Assembly: GCF_026017845.1 (NCBI RefSeq)
Contig: NZ_CP100416.1
Coordinates: 906,589-970,588, forward strand
Source of the DNA: Amycolatopsis mediterranei
GTDB taxonomy: Bacteria; Actinomycetota; Actinomycetes; Mycobacteriales; Pseudonocardiaceae
DNA: 64,000 nucleotides
Reading direction: 5' to 3'
The translations under genes were made by a program, and so were the position numbers. The notes below the pieces were generated by a model. The model made no database searches and had not been told where the DNA came from. It saw nothing but the letters and a program-made list of their open reading frames with translations. Below, one piece after another: positions 46,096-57,925 of the stretch; within the stretch, counting starts at the first letter, position 1, and the number at the start of each line of letters is the position of its first letter.

Positions 46096-46235
46096 CATCG
46101 TGTCGACCCTCTGATCACGCGTGTCGACCTCCTGATCACGCGTGTCGGCGGTTTCCGCACACCGCTCCGGTGCACGAAGGGTCGACACGCGTGATTGACG
46201 AGTCGACACGCGTGATTGAGGGGACGACACGAGGT
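46095..46235. repeat. 21-bp-phased inverted repeat array, copy 3
   Basis: Left units end at 46108 (ACATCGTGTCGACC), then CACGCGTGTCGACC at 46116 and CACGCGTGTCGGCG at 46137. Right units are GGTCGACACGCGTG at 46180, AGTCGACACGCGTG at 46201 and GGACGACACGAGGT at 46222. Spacing within each arm is exactly 21 bp. The left arm starts at the glycosyltransferase stop and the right arm ends at the purine nucleoside phosphorylase stop, so the whole convergent gap is repeat. The central 29 bp contain a small GCACACCG / CGGTGC hairpin. Confidence 0.9.
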
Positions 46236-47014
46236 CAGGCGCGGGTGAGCAGTTCCCGCAGGAGCGAGCCCATCTTGGTCGCGGCCGCGCGACCGGCCTC
46301 CAGGACTTCTTCGTGGTTCAGCGGCTCGCCGGTCATGCCCGCGGCCAGGTTCGTCACCAGGGACAGGCCGAAGACCTCGACGCCGGCCGCGCGGGCGGCG
46401 ATCGCCTCCAGCACCGTCGACATGCCGACCAGGTCCGCGCCGAGGGTGCGCAGCATCCGGATTTCCGCCGGCGTCTCGAAGTGCGGCCCGGTCAGGCCCG
46501 CGTAGACGCCTTCTTCGAGCGACGGGTCGATCTCGCGGGCGATGTCCCGCAGCCGCTTCGAGTACAGGTCCGTCAGGTCGACGAAGTTCGCGCCGACGAT
46601 CGGCGAGCGCGCGGTCAGGTTCAAGTGGTCGGAAATCAGCACCGGCTGACCCACCTGGAAGCCCTCGCGCAGGCCGCCCGCCGCGTTCGTCAGCAGCACC
46701 GACCGGACGCCGGCCGCCGCCGCGGTGCGCACGTTGTGCACCACCGGGTCGATGCCCTTGCCCTCGTAGAAGTGCGTCCGGCCCAGCATTACCAGGACGT
46801 TCTTGCCGCCGACCCGCAGCGAGCGGATGGTGCCGCCGTGGCCCACCGCGCCGGGCGTGGTGAAACCGGGCAGTTCGGCGAACGGGATCTCCGTCTCGCA
46901 CTCCCCGATGACGTCCGCCGCCGGGCGCCAGCCCGAGCCCAGGACCACCGCGATGTCGTGCGCGTCCACGCCGGTGCGCTTGGCGATGGCGCTCGCGGCT
47001 TCTTGTTCAGTCAT
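46235..47014 (-). CDS. Purine nucleoside phosphorylase
   Basis: A 259-residue trimeric-type phosphorylase splitting purine nucleosides with phosphate. Phosphate-site motifs are LGSGWRP (N terminus) and GRTHFYEG; the purine-site motifs include [24 protein letters not shown] and [10 protein letters not shown] with the conserved Asn. The ATG at 47014 overlaps the upstream membrane-protein stop by 4 bp. It would act on inosine from the adenosine deaminase at 1.3 kb. The gene ends at the repeat array. Confidence 0.93.
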   Translation of the reverse strand: MTEQEAASAIAKRTGVDAHDIAVVLGSGWRPAADVIGECETEIPFAELPGFTTPGAVGHGGTIRSLRVGGKNVLVMLGRTHFYEGKGIDPVVHNVRTAAAAGVRSVLLTNAAGGLREGFQVGQPVLISDHLNLTARSPIVGANFVDLTDLYSKRLRDIAREIDPSLEEGVYAGLTGPHFETPAEIRMLRTLGADLVGMSTVLEAIAARAAGVEVFGLSLVTNLAAGMTGEPLNHEEVLEAGRAAATKMGSLLRELLTRA

Positions 47015-47430
47015 GCGAGCGAGCGTATCCGGACGGCCCGCACCACGAGGAACACGACCAGGCCGAACGGCGAGAGGAAGATCGTCAGCACCAGGATCGG
47101 GCTGACGAGCCACGGCGAGATCTCCCGGTCGCGCGCCTCGAAGTACATCCAGCGGGCGATGAACAGGTCGAACGCGATGAGGTGCGCCCAGACGAGCCCG
47201 GCGCCCCACGGCGTGGCCAGCAGCGTCTGCAGGACGCCGAGGTCGGGCTGCAGCATCGCCCGCCCCCACGCGCCGAAGTGCGGCAGCACCAGCCCGAAGT
47301 AGCACACCAGCGGCAGCAGCGGCACCCACGGTGACGCCATGATCCGCGCCGTCCACCGCCACTTCGGGGCCAGGATCAGCAGCGCCCAGAACGGCGCCGC
47401 CAGGGGGAACGCCCAGGTGAACAGCGTCAT
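47011..47430 (-). CDS. ABA4-like membrane protein (DUF4281)
   Basis: A 139-residue protein with about four transmembrane helices: [81 protein letters not shown]. The motif [15 protein letters not shown] is typical of the ABA4-like family. In plants ABA4 acts in neoxanthin synthesis; the bacterial role is unknown. It overlaps both neighbours by 4 bp in an operon with a larger membrane protein and purine nucleoside phosphorylase. Confidence 0.88.
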   Translation of the reverse strand: MTLFTWAFPLAAPFWALLILAPKWRWTARIMASPWVPLLPLVCYFGLVLPHFGAWGRAMLQPDLGVLQTLLATPWGAGLVWAHLIAFDLFIARWMYFEARDREISPWLVSPILVLTIFLSPFGLVVFLVVRAVRIRSLA

Positions 47431-48386
47431 CGAACCGCCTTCCGTCCCGGCGCGCGGACGACGGCCAGTGCACTCAGCCCGACCGCCGCGACCAGCAGCG
47501 CGAAGGCCCCCAGTGTCGTCGCGTCCGGGTGCACGATCGACTGCGCCCGCAGCGCCTGCCACGTGAGCAGCGCGACCAGCCCCGCGTACCCGGCCGCGCC
47601 GACCAGGACGAGCCGGGCGCGGACGACGTCGTCGCGCAGCCGCGGGAACCGCCCGGCCAGCGCCGCCAGCGCGATGGCGAGCAGCGGCAGGGCCTGCAGC
47701 GCGTGCATCCCGGCGAAGTGCGGGATCCGCAGGTCGCCCGCCACCGTGCTCCAGCCGAGGATCGGCAGGCCGGGGCCGCCGTCTTCGAGTCCGACGGTGT
47801 GCGCGCCCACCATGTCCGGCCGTCCGTGGGCCTTCCACTGCGCGAGCTGCCGCGCGGTCGGACTCGTCATCAGGATGCCCAGCGAGATCCCCACCAGGGA
47901 GAGCACGGCGCCGGCGCGCACGGCCAGGGAGCTCGCCCGGTCGGGCACCTTCGTGAACATCACCAGGACCGTCAGCGCGAGCGTGGCGGCCCAGAGTCCC
48001 ATGATCATCTTGCCCATGACGTCGTAGATCAGCGCGTCCTGCGGTGTCGCGTTGTTGAAGTGGCTCGCGCGGCCGCGGGCCGCCTGGAACACCAGCAGGA
48101 CGTACTCGGCGGCGAAGATGAGGACCAGGAGGTTCGTCAGCCAGGCCGCCGTGCGCCGGAACCGCGGCAGCAGCGAGACGAGCCAGCTCCAGGTGGCGAA
48201 GTAGAGCGCGCCGGACACCGCGAACTTGAACGGCTTCGCCCAGATCGGCGCACCCGCCAGCGTCCGCTGGTCGAGGAGCATGGCGGCGACGCACAGCACC
48301 GCGACCACCCCCAGTGCGGCGGCCGCGAGCGCGGACGGCCGGTGCCACGTGTGCGTTCTGCTCCGGAGATCGGCAAGGATGGTCAT
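47427..48386 (-). CDS. Polytopic membrane protein
   Basis: A 319-residue protein with about eight hydrophobic helices (for example [61 protein letters not shown]). Notable polar motifs are [15 protein letters not shown] in the middle and [10 protein letters not shown] before a helix; the two His could bind a metal or haem. It is the first gene of the operon with the ABA4-like protein and purine nucleoside phosphorylase, divergent from a MerR regulator. Family not recognised with certainty. Confidence 0.8.
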   Translation of the reverse strand: MTILADLRSRTHTWHRPSALAAAALGVVAVLCVAAMLLDQRTLAGAPIWAKPFKFAVSGALYFATWSWLVSLLPRFRRTAAWLTNLLVLIFAAEYVLLVFQAARGRASHFNNATPQDALIYDVMGKMIMGLWAATLALTVLVMFTKVPDRASSLAVRAGAVLSLVGISLGILMTSPTARQLAQWKAHGRPDMVGAHTVGLEDGGPGLPILGWSTVAGDLRIPHFAGMHALQALPLLAIALAALAGRFPRLRDDVVRARLVLVGAAGYAGLVALLTWQALRAQSIVHPDATTLGAFALLVAAVGLSALAVVRAPGRKAVR

Positions 48387-48401
48387 GGTTCCTCCCAGAA
48401 C

Positions 48402-48440
48402 GGATAGTCAAACTCTCCGTTTTGGAAAGTTAAACTATCC
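48402..48440. promoter_or_regulatory. Tandem dyad operators between the membrane-protein operon and the MerR gene
   Basis: GGATAGT-CAA-ACTCTCC (48402-48418) and GGAAAGT-TAA-ACTATCC (48424-48440) are two 17-bp dyads of consensus GGAWAGT-N3-ACTMTCC, centre to centre 22 bp. They lie within the 113-bp divergent intergenic region and in an AT-rich stretch, so they are likely binding sites of the adjacent MerR-family protein. Confidence 0.7.
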
Positions 48441-48499
48441 ATACTGAGAAGTCTTCAGGGTTGTCCCCGAGACGGACCCCGGGATCGGAGCGGAAACGC

Positions 48500-49126
48500 A
48501 TGCGGATGGCCGAGCTGAGCGCCGAGTCCGGGGTGCCGGTCGCGACCGTCAAGTTCTACCTGCGCGAGGGCCTGCTCCCGCCCGGTGAGCGCACCAGCCC
48601 GAACCAGGCGCGGTACTCCGCGGCGCACGTCCGGCGGCTGCGGCTGATCAAGGCGCTCACCGAAGTCGGCGGGCTGTCGCTGGCCTCGGTCGGCGTCGTG
48701 CTGAGCGCGATCGACGGCGACCGGACCCCGCACCGGACCATGGGCGTCGTCCAGGAGGAGCTGGCCGGGCCCGCGCCCCAGGTGTCCGAGGAGGCCGCCG
48801 AGTGGGCGGCCGGCCTGCTGGCGGGCCTCATGGACCGCCGCGGCTGGAAGGTGCACTCCCCTGAGCACCGCGCGATGGCCAACCTCGTCGCCGCGCTGGC
48901 CACGGCCAAGGAGCTCGGGCAGGCGAAGCTGATCGAACGGCTCGAGGAGTACGCCGTCCTGGCGATGCGCGTCGCGGAACTCGACGTCGAGGTGGTGAAC
49001 GGCCTGACGTCGTTCGACGAGATCATCGAGGCCGGCCTGGTCGCGACCGTGCTCGGCGACCGGATCTTCGCCGGCCTGCGCCACCTCGCCCAGGAACAGG
49101 TGTCCCGCAAGGTCCTCGGCGGTTAG
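48500..49126 (+). CDS. MerR-family transcriptional regulator
   Basis: A 208-residue regulator from ATG 48500; a TTG at 48461 is an alternative in-frame start. The winged helix is MAELSAESGVPVATVKFYLREGLLPPGERTSPNQARYSAAHVRRLRLI. The long C-terminal domain (about 140 residues, helical, MDRRGWKVHSPEHRAMANLVAALATAKELG) is larger than in metal-sensing members and may bind a drug or metabolite. It is divergent from the membrane-protein operon. It overlaps the convergent kinase stop by 4 bp. Confidence 0.88.
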   Translation: MRMAELSAESGVPVATVKFYLREGLLPPGERTSPNQARYSAAHVRRLRLIKALTEVGGLSLASVGVVLSAIDGDRTPHRTMGVVQEELAGPAPQVSEEAAEWAAGLLAGLMDRRGWKVHSPEHRAMANLVAALATAKELGQAKLIERLEEYAVLAMRVAELDVEVVNGLTSFDEIIEAGLVATVLGDRIFAGLRHLAQEQVSRKVLGG

Positions 49127-50892
49127 TCCGAGACGCTGAGGGTGGGGGCGACGCGGTTGAAGACGTCCTCGCGGCCCGAGTTCTCCTGTTCGGCCGGCAC
49201 GGTGACCGAGAGGATCCACAGGCTCGTGCCCGCCTGGATCAGGTTCATGAACGTCACCCGGGTGCCGCCGGCCCCGTCGCGGTCGGGGAGGTTGCCGCCC
49301 TCGGTCACGCGGTACGTCAGCGTCGTGCCCTTTTTGTCCGCCAACGGCGACGGGTTGAAGAGCTGGAACCCGTTGCCCTGGTAGGACGTCTTCAGCCAGT
49401 TGATGTATTCGACGTCGTCGGGGAACTGGGTGAAGTACTTCACCAGCCGCTCGACCCGCAGCGACCGGCGGCCGTCGGGGGAGACGTACTGGACCGCCGT
49501 GCTCGCCCCGAACTTCGTCGTCGTGTGCGGGGCGACGAACTTCTGCCAGCCCTCCGGCACCTGGAGGCCGAACTGCCCGCCGTTGCCGGTCGCGAAGCTC
49601 GCGTCGCCGGACTGCTGGACCAGCGTCGGCGGCGGCACGTCGGTCGGGCCGTTCGACGGGCTCCGCGGCGCGGCGGCCGGAGGCAGCAGCGACTGGCCGC
49701 CGACCGTCCTGGCCAGCGCGAACCCGCCACCCGCGGCGAGCAGGAAGAGCAGGATCGCCACCGCGACGAGCACCGCGGTGGCCGTGGAGCTGCGCCGCGC
49801 CGGCCGCGGCGGAGGCGGTGCGACGAACATCGTCGGCGCACCCGAGGTGGGGCCCGCCGACGGCGCGGGGGCGGGCGGGCGCAGGAACGGCAGCGGGCCG
49901 GGGTCGGCGGCGAGCTCGCTGCTCGACGCCTCGGCCTTCTTCTCCGCCTTGGCCTTCTCGGGCAGGACGGTCTTGATCACCTGCGTGTCGGTCGCGTCCG
50001 GCTGCGCGGAGGTCTTCTTGCCGTCCGGGGTGTGGAACAGCTCGGGCCCGAACAGGTCGAGCGGCGTCTTCGTCTGCAGCGGGTACAGCCGGTGCCGGAC
50101 GTCCCGCAGCGTGATCCGCCGCCCCGGCTCCTTCGTCATGAGGGCGCTGATGACGTCGGCGAGCGGGCCGGCCTTCGGCTTCGGCACCTTCCCGTTGACG
50201 ACCTTGCCGACCGTCTCCAGCGGGTCGCCGTCGGCGTCGTACGGCGGCGCGCCTTCGACCGCGGCGAACAGCGTCGCGCCGAGGCCCCAGAGGTCCGCGG
50301 CCGGCGTGACGGCGCCGCCGGAGGCCACTTCCGGCGCGATGTAGGCGGGCGAGCCGAGCATGATCCCGGTGCGGGTCATGGTCGCCTCGGAGACGTTGCG
50401 GGCGATGCCGAAGTCGGTCAGCTTGATCCGGCCGTCGCTGGCCACCAGGACGTTGCCCGGCTTGACGTCACGGTGGGTGATCCCGGCGGCGTGCGCGGCC
50501 TCCAGCGCGGACGCGACGGCGATGCCGACCGCGGCGGCCTGCCCGACGGTCAGCGGCCCGTGGTCGCGCAGGATGTGCGCCAGGCTGCGCGACGGCAGCA
50601 GCTCCATCACCACGAACGGCTGGTCGTCCTCGCGGGCGACGTCGTGCAGGATGATCACGTTCGGGTGGGAGAGGACGGCGATGGCGCGGGCTTCACGCAG
50701 CGTGCGCTCCCGCAGCTCGTCCGCTTGCGCCGCCGGGATGCCCGGCGGCACCTTCATCTCCTTGACGGCCACCTGCCGGTGCAGGAACTCGTCGTAGGCC
50801 GACCACACGGTGCCCATCGACCCGGAGCCGAGCACCGAACGCAGCCGGTAGCGACCGGCGACCACTCGTGTCTCTTCGCTGGAGGGGGGCAC
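49123..50892 (-). CDS. Receptor-type Ser/Thr protein kinase
   Basis: A 589-residue kinase starting at GTG 50892. The catalytic domain (about 13-270) has LGSGSMGTVW (P loop, with Gly-to-Met change), the ATP-binding Lys in VAVKE (K44), HRDVKPGN (catalytic D142), DFG (160-162) and GSPAYIAPE. A Pro/Ala/Lys-rich juxtamembrane region leads to one transmembrane helix (ATAVLVAVAILLFLLAAGGGFALA). The extracellular part (about 170 residues) has no PASTA repeat and resembles a beta-rich sensor domain (FGLQVPEGWQKF). It likely signals an external condition. Confidence 0.93.
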   Translation of the reverse strand: MPPSSEETRVVAGRYRLRSVLGSGSMGTVWSAYDEFLHRQVAVKEMKVPPGIPAAQADELRERTLREARAIAVLSHPNVIILHDVAREDDQPFVVMELLPSRSLAHILRDHGPLTVGQAAAVGIAVASALEAAHAAGITHRDVKPGNVLVASDGRIKLTDFGIARNVSEATMTRTGIMLGSPAYIAPEVASGGAVTPAADLWGLGATLFAAVEGAPPYDADGDPLETVGKVVNGKVPKPKAGPLADVISALMTKEPGRRITLRDVRHRLYPLQTKTPLDLFGPELFHTPDGKKTSAQPDATDTQVIKTVLPEKAKAEKKAEASSSELAADPGPLPFLRPPAPAPSAGPTSGAPTMFVAPPPPRPARRSSTATAVLVAVAILLFLLAAGGGFALARTVGGQSLLPPAAAPRSPSNGPTDVPPPTLVQQSGDASFATGNGGQFGLQVPEGWQKFVAPHTTTKFGASTAVQYVSPDGRRSLRVERLVKYFTQFPDDVEYINWLKTSYQGNGFQLFNPSPLADKKGTTLTYRVTEGGNLPDRDGAGGTRVTFMNLIQAGTSLWILSVTVPAEQENSGREDVFNRVAPTLSVSD

Positions 50893-51017
50893 CCGCCAAT
50901 TGTGGCGTACGGGACCGGCAGTCCCTGCAGGCTGGCCCCCAACCCGGCCGCGGCCCGCCCCCTAGCGCGACCAGACTCACAGGTCGGGCGCGCCGAGTGC
51001 CTCTACCATCACAGGTT

Positions 51018-52849
51018 ATGACTGATGTGGCCGGTCCGGAGTCAGTGCCGATCTCCGAACTCGACCTCGCGGCCGAGTTCCCCCAGGCGACGCGCGAGCA
51101 GTGGCAAGAGCTGGTCGCCGGCGTGCTGCGCAAGAGCGGGAAGCTGCCGGAGGACTTCGCGGGTGCCCCGGAGAGCAAGCTCGTCACGCGGACCTACGAC
51201 GGGATCGAGATCCAGCCGCTGTACACGGCCGAGGACGTCCCCGGCGACATCGGCTTCCCCGGCTTGCCGCCCTACGTGCGCGGCGCCCGGCCGGACGGTC
51301 AGGTCAGCACCGGCTGGGACGTCCGCGCCCGGTTCACCGGCGACGACGCCCGCGCGGTCAACCAGGCGATCCTCGCCGACCTCGAAGGCGGCGTGACGTC
51401 GATCTGGCTCTCGGTGCCGCCCGCGTCCCTCGCTGACGCCCTGAACGAGGTCTACCTCGACCTGGCGCCCGTCGTCCTGGACGCGGGGACCTCGTATGAA
51501 GCGGCCGCCGAAGCCCTGTTCGAGCTCTTCGACGAGCGCGAGATCCCGGCGAGCGAAGCCACCGCCGTGCTGGGCGCCGACCCGATTGGGCTGGCGGCCC
51601 GCTCCGGTTCCGCCATGGCGCTCGAACCGGCCGCCGCGCTTGCCGCGCGTGTCGCCGGGAAGTACCCGAAAGTGCGGACGATCGTCGCCGACGGCCTCCC
51701 GTTCCACGAAGCGGGCGGGTCGGACGCGCAGGAGCTCGGCGCGCTCGTCGCCGCCGGCGTCACCTACCTGCGTTCTTTGACGGACGCGGGTCTGGACGTC
51801 GAGGCCGCCGCCGGGCAGCTCGAGTTCCGGCTCGCCGCGACCGCCGACCAGTTCTCCACCATCGCGAAGCTGCGCGCAGCACGCCGCCTGTGGGCGCGCG
51901 TCGCCGAGGTCTGCGGCTTCGCCTCGCCCATGCGCCAGCACGCCGTGACGTCGCCGGCCATGCTGACCAGGCGCGATCCCTGGGTGAACATGCTGCGCAC
52001 GACCGTGGCCTGCTTCGGCGCGGGCGCCGGCGGCGCCGACGCGGTCACCGTGCTGCCGTTCGACGCGGCGATCGGCCGTCCCGACAGTTTCTCCGCGCGG
52101 ATCGCCCGCAACACCCACGCCGTGCTGCTGGAGGAGGCCAAGCTGGCCGGCGTGGCCGACCCGGCCGGCGGCTCCTGGTACGTCGAGAAGCTCACCGACG
52201 ACCTCGCGCACGCGGCCTGGGCCGAGTTCACCGCCATCGAAGGCGCGGGCGGCCTGGTCGCCGAGCTCGCCTCCGGCGCGCTGGCCGGGCGGCTGGCTTC
52301 GACGTGGGAGAAGCGCTCGAAGCGGATCGCCACCCGGCGCGACCCGCTCACCGGCGTCAGCGAGTTCCCGAACCTGGCCGAGAAACCGGTGGTCAGGACC
52401 CGCCTCGAGTCCCCTGTGGACGGTGGGCTGCCGCGGCACCGGTACGCCGAAGGCTTCGAAGCCCTGCGGGACGCTTCGGACGCGTACCTCGCTTCGCACG
52501 GCGAGCGGCCGAAGGTCTTCCTGGCCACCCTCGGCCCGGTCGCCGCGCACACCGCGCGGGCCGGCTTCGCCGCCAACCTGTTCCAGGCGGGCGGGATCGA
52601 AGCCGTCAACCCGGGCGCGACCGACGACCTGCCCGGCGCGTTCCGCGCGTCCGGCGCGAAGATCGCCTGCCTCTGCGGCACCGACGACGCCTACGCGGCA
52701 CAGGCGGCCGAGGTCGCCGAGTCGCTCGGCGCCGAATACGTACTACTGGCGGGGAAGGGGTCCTACGACGGCGTGGACGCCAACGTCTTCGCCGGCTGCG
52801 ACGCCCTGGAAGTCCTCGACGGCCTGCACGCCAAGCTGGGAGTTGCGCG

Positions 52850-52853
<4 letters not shown>
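51018..52853 (+). CDS. mutA: Methylmalonyl-CoA mutase small subunit
   Basis: A 611-residue alpha/small subunit of the B12-dependent mutase interconverting succinyl-CoA and methylmalonyl-CoA. The N-terminal barrel contains [18 protein letters not shown] and [23 protein letters not shown]. The C-terminal flavodoxin-like region is present, but the cobalamin-binding DxHxxG motif of mutB is not, as expected for the non-catalytic subunit. The ATG at 51018 gives MTDVAGP. Its stop overlaps the mutB start (ATGA). Together they supply or consume propionyl units used in polyketide synthesis. Confidence 0.95.
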
Positions 52854-55018
<2,165 letters not shown>

Positions 55019-55021
55019 CCG

Positions 55022-56005
55022 TTGCCGCGCAAGATCGACGTCACCGCCTACGCCAAGGGGGTGCTCGCGGGTGACCGCGGGACGCTGTCGAAGGCGATCA
55101 CGCTGGTCGAGTCGCAGCGGGAGGACCACCGGGCGCTGGCGCAGGAGCTGCTGGTCGAGCTGCTGCCCGCGGCCGGCGGCGCCCGGCGCGTCGGCATCAC
55201 CGGCGTCCCCGGAGTCGGCAAGTCGACGTTCATCGACCAGCTGGGCACCGACCTGACCGCGGCCGGGCACCGGGTGGCCGTGCTGGCCGTCGACCCGTCG
55301 TCGACCCGGACCGGCGGGTCGATCCTCGGCGACAAGACCCGGATGGCGCGGCTGGCGGTGGACGAACGCGCGTTCATCCGGCCGTCGCCGACGTCCGGGA
55401 CGCTCGGCGGCGTCGCGCGGGCGACCCGCGAGACGATCGTGCTGATGGAGGCGGCCGGCTACGACATCGTCCTGGTCGAGACGGTCGGCGTCGGGCAGTC
55501 CGAGGTGACCGTGGCGAACATGGTCGACTGCTTCCTGTTCCTGACCCTGGCCCGCACCGGTGACCAGCTCCAGGGCATCAAGAAGGGCGTCCTGGAGCTC
55601 GCCGACGTCATCGCGGTCAACAAGGCCGACGGCGACCACGAGCGGGACGCCCGGCGCGCGGCGCGGGAGCTGGCGGGCGCGCTGCGGATGATCTACGGGC
55701 CCGAAGCGTCGTGGACGCCCCCGGTGCTGACCTGCAGCGGCCTGCACAACCTGCGTCTCGACGAGGTCTGGGGCGCGATCGAGCAGCACCGCGACACGCT
55801 GACGGCGTCCGGCGAGCTCGACGCCCGGCGGCGGCAGCAGCAGGTCGACTGGACGTGGGCGATGGTCCGCGAACAGCTGCTGGGTCGGTTGGCGGCGCAT
55901 CCGGAGGTGCGAACGGTCGTTCCCGACGTCGAACGGGCGGTGCGGGACGGTGAACTGACGGCTACCCTCGGTGCACAGCGGATCCTCGACGCGTTCGGTG
56001 GCTGA
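55022..56005 (+). CDS. meaB: MeaB/ArgK-type G-protein chaperone of methylmalonyl-CoA mutase
   Basis: A 327-residue GTPase that loads and protects the B12 cofactor of the mutase. G1 is GVPGVGKST (about residues 62-70), the switch/Walker B region is VLVETVGVGQSE, and the base-recognition motif is NKADGD. It begins with TTG 55022, 3 bp after the mutB stop and with AGGAG within the mutB end. The C-terminal helical arm is typical of the dimeric family. It is the third gene of the mutAB-meaB operon. Confidence 0.93.
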   Translation: MPRKIDVTAYAKGVLAGDRGTLSKAITLVESQREDHRALAQELLVELLPAAGGARRVGITGVPGVGKSTFIDQLGTDLTAAGHRVAVLAVDPSSTRTGGSILGDKTRMARLAVDERAFIRPSPTSGTLGGVARATRETIVLMEAAGYDIVLVETVGVGQSEVTVANMVDCFLFLTLARTGDQLQGIKKGVLELADVIAVNKADGDHERDARRAARELAGALRMIYGPEASWTPPVLTCSGLHNLRLDEVWGAIEQHRDTLTASGELDARRRQQQVDWTWAMVREQLLGRLAAHPEVRTVVPDVERAVRDGELTATLGAQRILDAFGG

Positions 56006-56054
56006 CGTGCGGGAAGTTCGTGGGCAGAATGCCTGGTCGCGGCGAAGGGATGAC

Positions 56055-56357
56055 ATGGCGAAACTGCGGGGTCTGGTCCTGGTCGGGCTGCTGGGAGCGG
56101 TGCTGTTCACCGCGTCGCCGGCGCTGGCCGAGCCGGTGCGTCCGGCCGCCGTCACGATGAGCGTGGCGCACGCGGCCGCGGTGCCGGCCCCGGCGCAGAC
56201 GCAACCCCCCGGCCCGGTCCTCGACCCGGCCCAGACGGACAAGGCCAACACCGAAAAGACCAAGAACAAGCTGATCGCGGGCCTGCTCGCGGTGGTCCTG
56301 CTCGGCATCGTGATCTGGGGGCGCAAGATCCGTTCGAAGCGGGCCAAGAAGTCCTGA
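56055..56357 (+). CDS. Small exported protein with C-terminal membrane anchor
   Basis: A 100-residue protein with a signal peptide (MAKLRGLVLVGLLGAVLF then ALA, cleavage about residue 25), a Pro/Ala-rich extracellular region, and a C-terminal transmembrane helix (LIAGLLAVVLLGIVIWG) followed by a positively charged tail (RKIRSKRAKKS). It would lie with its short loop outside the cell. A GAAGGGA site precedes the ATG at 56055. It follows meaB by 49 bp and may be co-transcribed, but no functional link is obvious. Confidence 0.78.
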   Translation: MAKLRGLVLVGLLGAVLFTASPALAEPVRPAAVTMSVAHAAAVPAPAQTQPPGPVLDPAQTDKANTEKTKNKLIAGLLAVVLLGIVIWGRKIRSKRAKKS

Positions 56358-56361
56358 GGTT

Positions 56362-56376
56362 TTCGGCTTTGCCGAA
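56362..56376 (+). terminator. Small hairpin after the exported protein gene
   Basis: TTCGGC and GCCGAA form a 6-bp stem with a TTT loop 4 bp after the stop. It is weaker than the hairpin at 56409. Confidence 0.5.
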
Positions 56377-56408
56377 GTGGTGCACGCCGTTCAACGCAGA
56401 TCCGGTAC

Positions 56409-56431
56409 CGGCCGTCTAGGACGGCCGTTTT
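56409..56431 (+). terminator. Intrinsic terminator
   Basis: CGGCCGTC and GACGGCCG form a perfect 8-bp stem with a 3-nt loop followed by TTTT. It closes the transcription unit that includes the small exported protein. The remaining sequence to 56554 shows only a GGAGGAGG ribosome-binding site for the next gene. Confidence 0.8.
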
Positions 56432-56554
56432 CGAGGCGCGGCTTGCCGCCTGCATGGTGCACGATCGTCTGCAAATGCGTACGACAGATCGATCGGCACG
56501 ACGCGTGACCCCAGCCGCTGCGCGGGTTGCCCGTGTTGCGGGAGGAGGTGCGGC

Positions 56555-57856
56555 GTGACGGTGTTGGACTCACGGCCGGACGTTCCAGGCGACCCCCAAG
56601 GGCGCATCATCAACCCCATGGAGGGGTCCGAGGCGCTGATTTCCGAGGCCGGCGTAAGCATGGCTCCCGTGGAGGACCTTGGTGCGGGCCGCGGCCCGTT
56701 CTGGCTGGACGATTGGCTGCGCGCCAACGCGACCGACGTGCTCGCCTGGCGGCGGCACATCCACGCGCACCCGGAGCTGTCGCGGCACGAGTTCGCGACC
56801 ACGGAACTGGTCGTCACGCTGCTGCGCTCGGTCGGGCTCAAGCCGTGGGTGCTGCCGGGCGGCACCGGCGTCGTGTGCGACATCGGCAGTGGTGAGCGGT
56901 GCGTGGCGCTGCGTGCGGACATGGACGCGTTGCCGCTGACGGAGGCGACCGGCCTGCCGTACGCGTCGACGACCGAGGGCGCGGCCCACATGTGCGGCCA
57001 CGACGCCCACACGGCGATCCTGCTCGGCGCGGCCCGCGCCCTGGCCGGCGCGCCGGAGCTGCCCGGCCGGGTGCGGCTGATCTTCCAGCCGGCCGAGGAG
57101 GTCATGCCCGGCGGCGCGCTGGACATGATCGCGGCGGGCGCGCTGGACGGCGTCGAGCGCATCTACGGCCTGCACGTGGACCCGCGGCTCGAGGTGGGTT
57201 CCGTCGGGATGCGCGTCGGCGCCTTGACGTCGGCCGCCGACCTGATCGAGCTGCGCCTGACGTCCCCGGGCGGCCACACGTCCCGGCCGCACCTGACGGC
57301 CGACCTGGTGCACGCGCTGGGCACGGTGATCACGTCCCTGCCCGCGGTGCTCTCCCGCCGCGTCGACCCGCGTTCCGGGACGGTCCTCGTCTGGGGAGCG
57401 GTCCACGCGGGCCAGGCGGCCAACGCGGTCCCGCAGGACGGCGTCCTGCGCGGCACGCTGCGCACGGCCGACCACGAGGTCTGGACGGCCCTGGAGCCGC
57501 TGGTGGCGGCGTCGGTGGAGTCGCTCTTGGCGCCCACCGGTGTCGGCTTCCACCTGGACTACCGCCGCGGAGTCCCGCCGGTGGTCTCGGACCCCGAGTC
57601 GACGGCCCTGATGCGCGCGGGCACCGAAGCGGCCCTCGGCGAGGGCGCGGTGGCCGCGACAGAGCAGTCCTCGGGCGGCGAGGACTTCGGCTGGTACCTG
57701 GAGCACGTCCAGGGAGCCTTCGCCCGCCTGGGCGTCTGGCCCGGCCCCCCGGCCCCCCAATCGGACATCCACCGCCCCACGTTCGTCCTCGACGAGCGAG
57801 CCCTCCTCTGCGGAGTCCGAACCCTGGTCCACACCGCCCTAACCACCCTCGCCTAA
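56555..57856 (+). CDS. M20-family amidohydrolase/peptidase
   Basis: A 433-residue hydrolase of the M20/amidohydrolase (IAA-amino acid hydrolase-like) family. Metal and catalytic motifs are HIHAHPELS, ALRADMDALPL, MCGHDAHT (about residue 146), FQPAEEV and GGEDFGWYL. The dimerisation lid domain sits in the middle with SPGGHTSRPH. It begins at GTG 56555, 6 nt after GGAGGAGG; about 45 N-terminal residues (TVLDSRPDVPGDPQG onwards) precede the family domain. It cleaves N-acyl amino acids or similar amides; substrate unknown. Its TAA is the first codon of a split 21-bp repeat element. Confidence 0.9.
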   Translation: MTVLDSRPDVPGDPQGRIINPMEGSEALISEAGVSMAPVEDLGAGRGPFWLDDWLRANATDVLAWRRHIHAHPELSRHEFATTELVVTLLRSVGLKPWVLPGGTGVVCDIGSGERCVALRADMDALPLTEATGLPYASTTEGAAHMCGHDAHTAILLGAARALAGAPELPGRVRLIFQPAEEVMPGGALDMIAAGALDGVERIYGLHVDPRLEVGSVGMRVGALTSAADLIELRLTSPGGHTSRPHLTADLVHALGTVITSLPAVLSRRVDPRSGTVLVWGAVHAGQAANAVPQDGVLRGTLRTADHEVWTALEPLVAASVESLLAPTGVGFHLDYRRGVPPVVSDPESTALMRAGTEAALGEGAVAATEQSSGGEDFGWYLEHVQGAFARLGVWPGPPAPQSDIHRPTFVLDERALLCGVRTLVHTALTTLA

Positions 57857-57910
57857 CTCGTGTCGTCCGCCTACGTACGCGTGTCGTCCATCCAGGTGCG
57901 CGTGTCGTCC
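57854..57910. repeat. 21-bp-phased array, copy 4, left half
   Basis: TAACTCGTGTCGTCC (57854-57868, containing the TAA stop of the M20 gene) is followed by TACGCGTGTCGTCC at 57876 and TGCGCGTGTCGTCC at 57897, on a 21-bp pitch. A degenerate fourth unit may be CACAGGAGTTGTCC at 57918. The matching right half lies about 1 kb away at 58925-58981 and mirrors the first unit exactly (GGACGACACGAGTTA). Confidence 0.88.
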
Positions 57911-57925
57911 GTCTGTGCACAGGAG

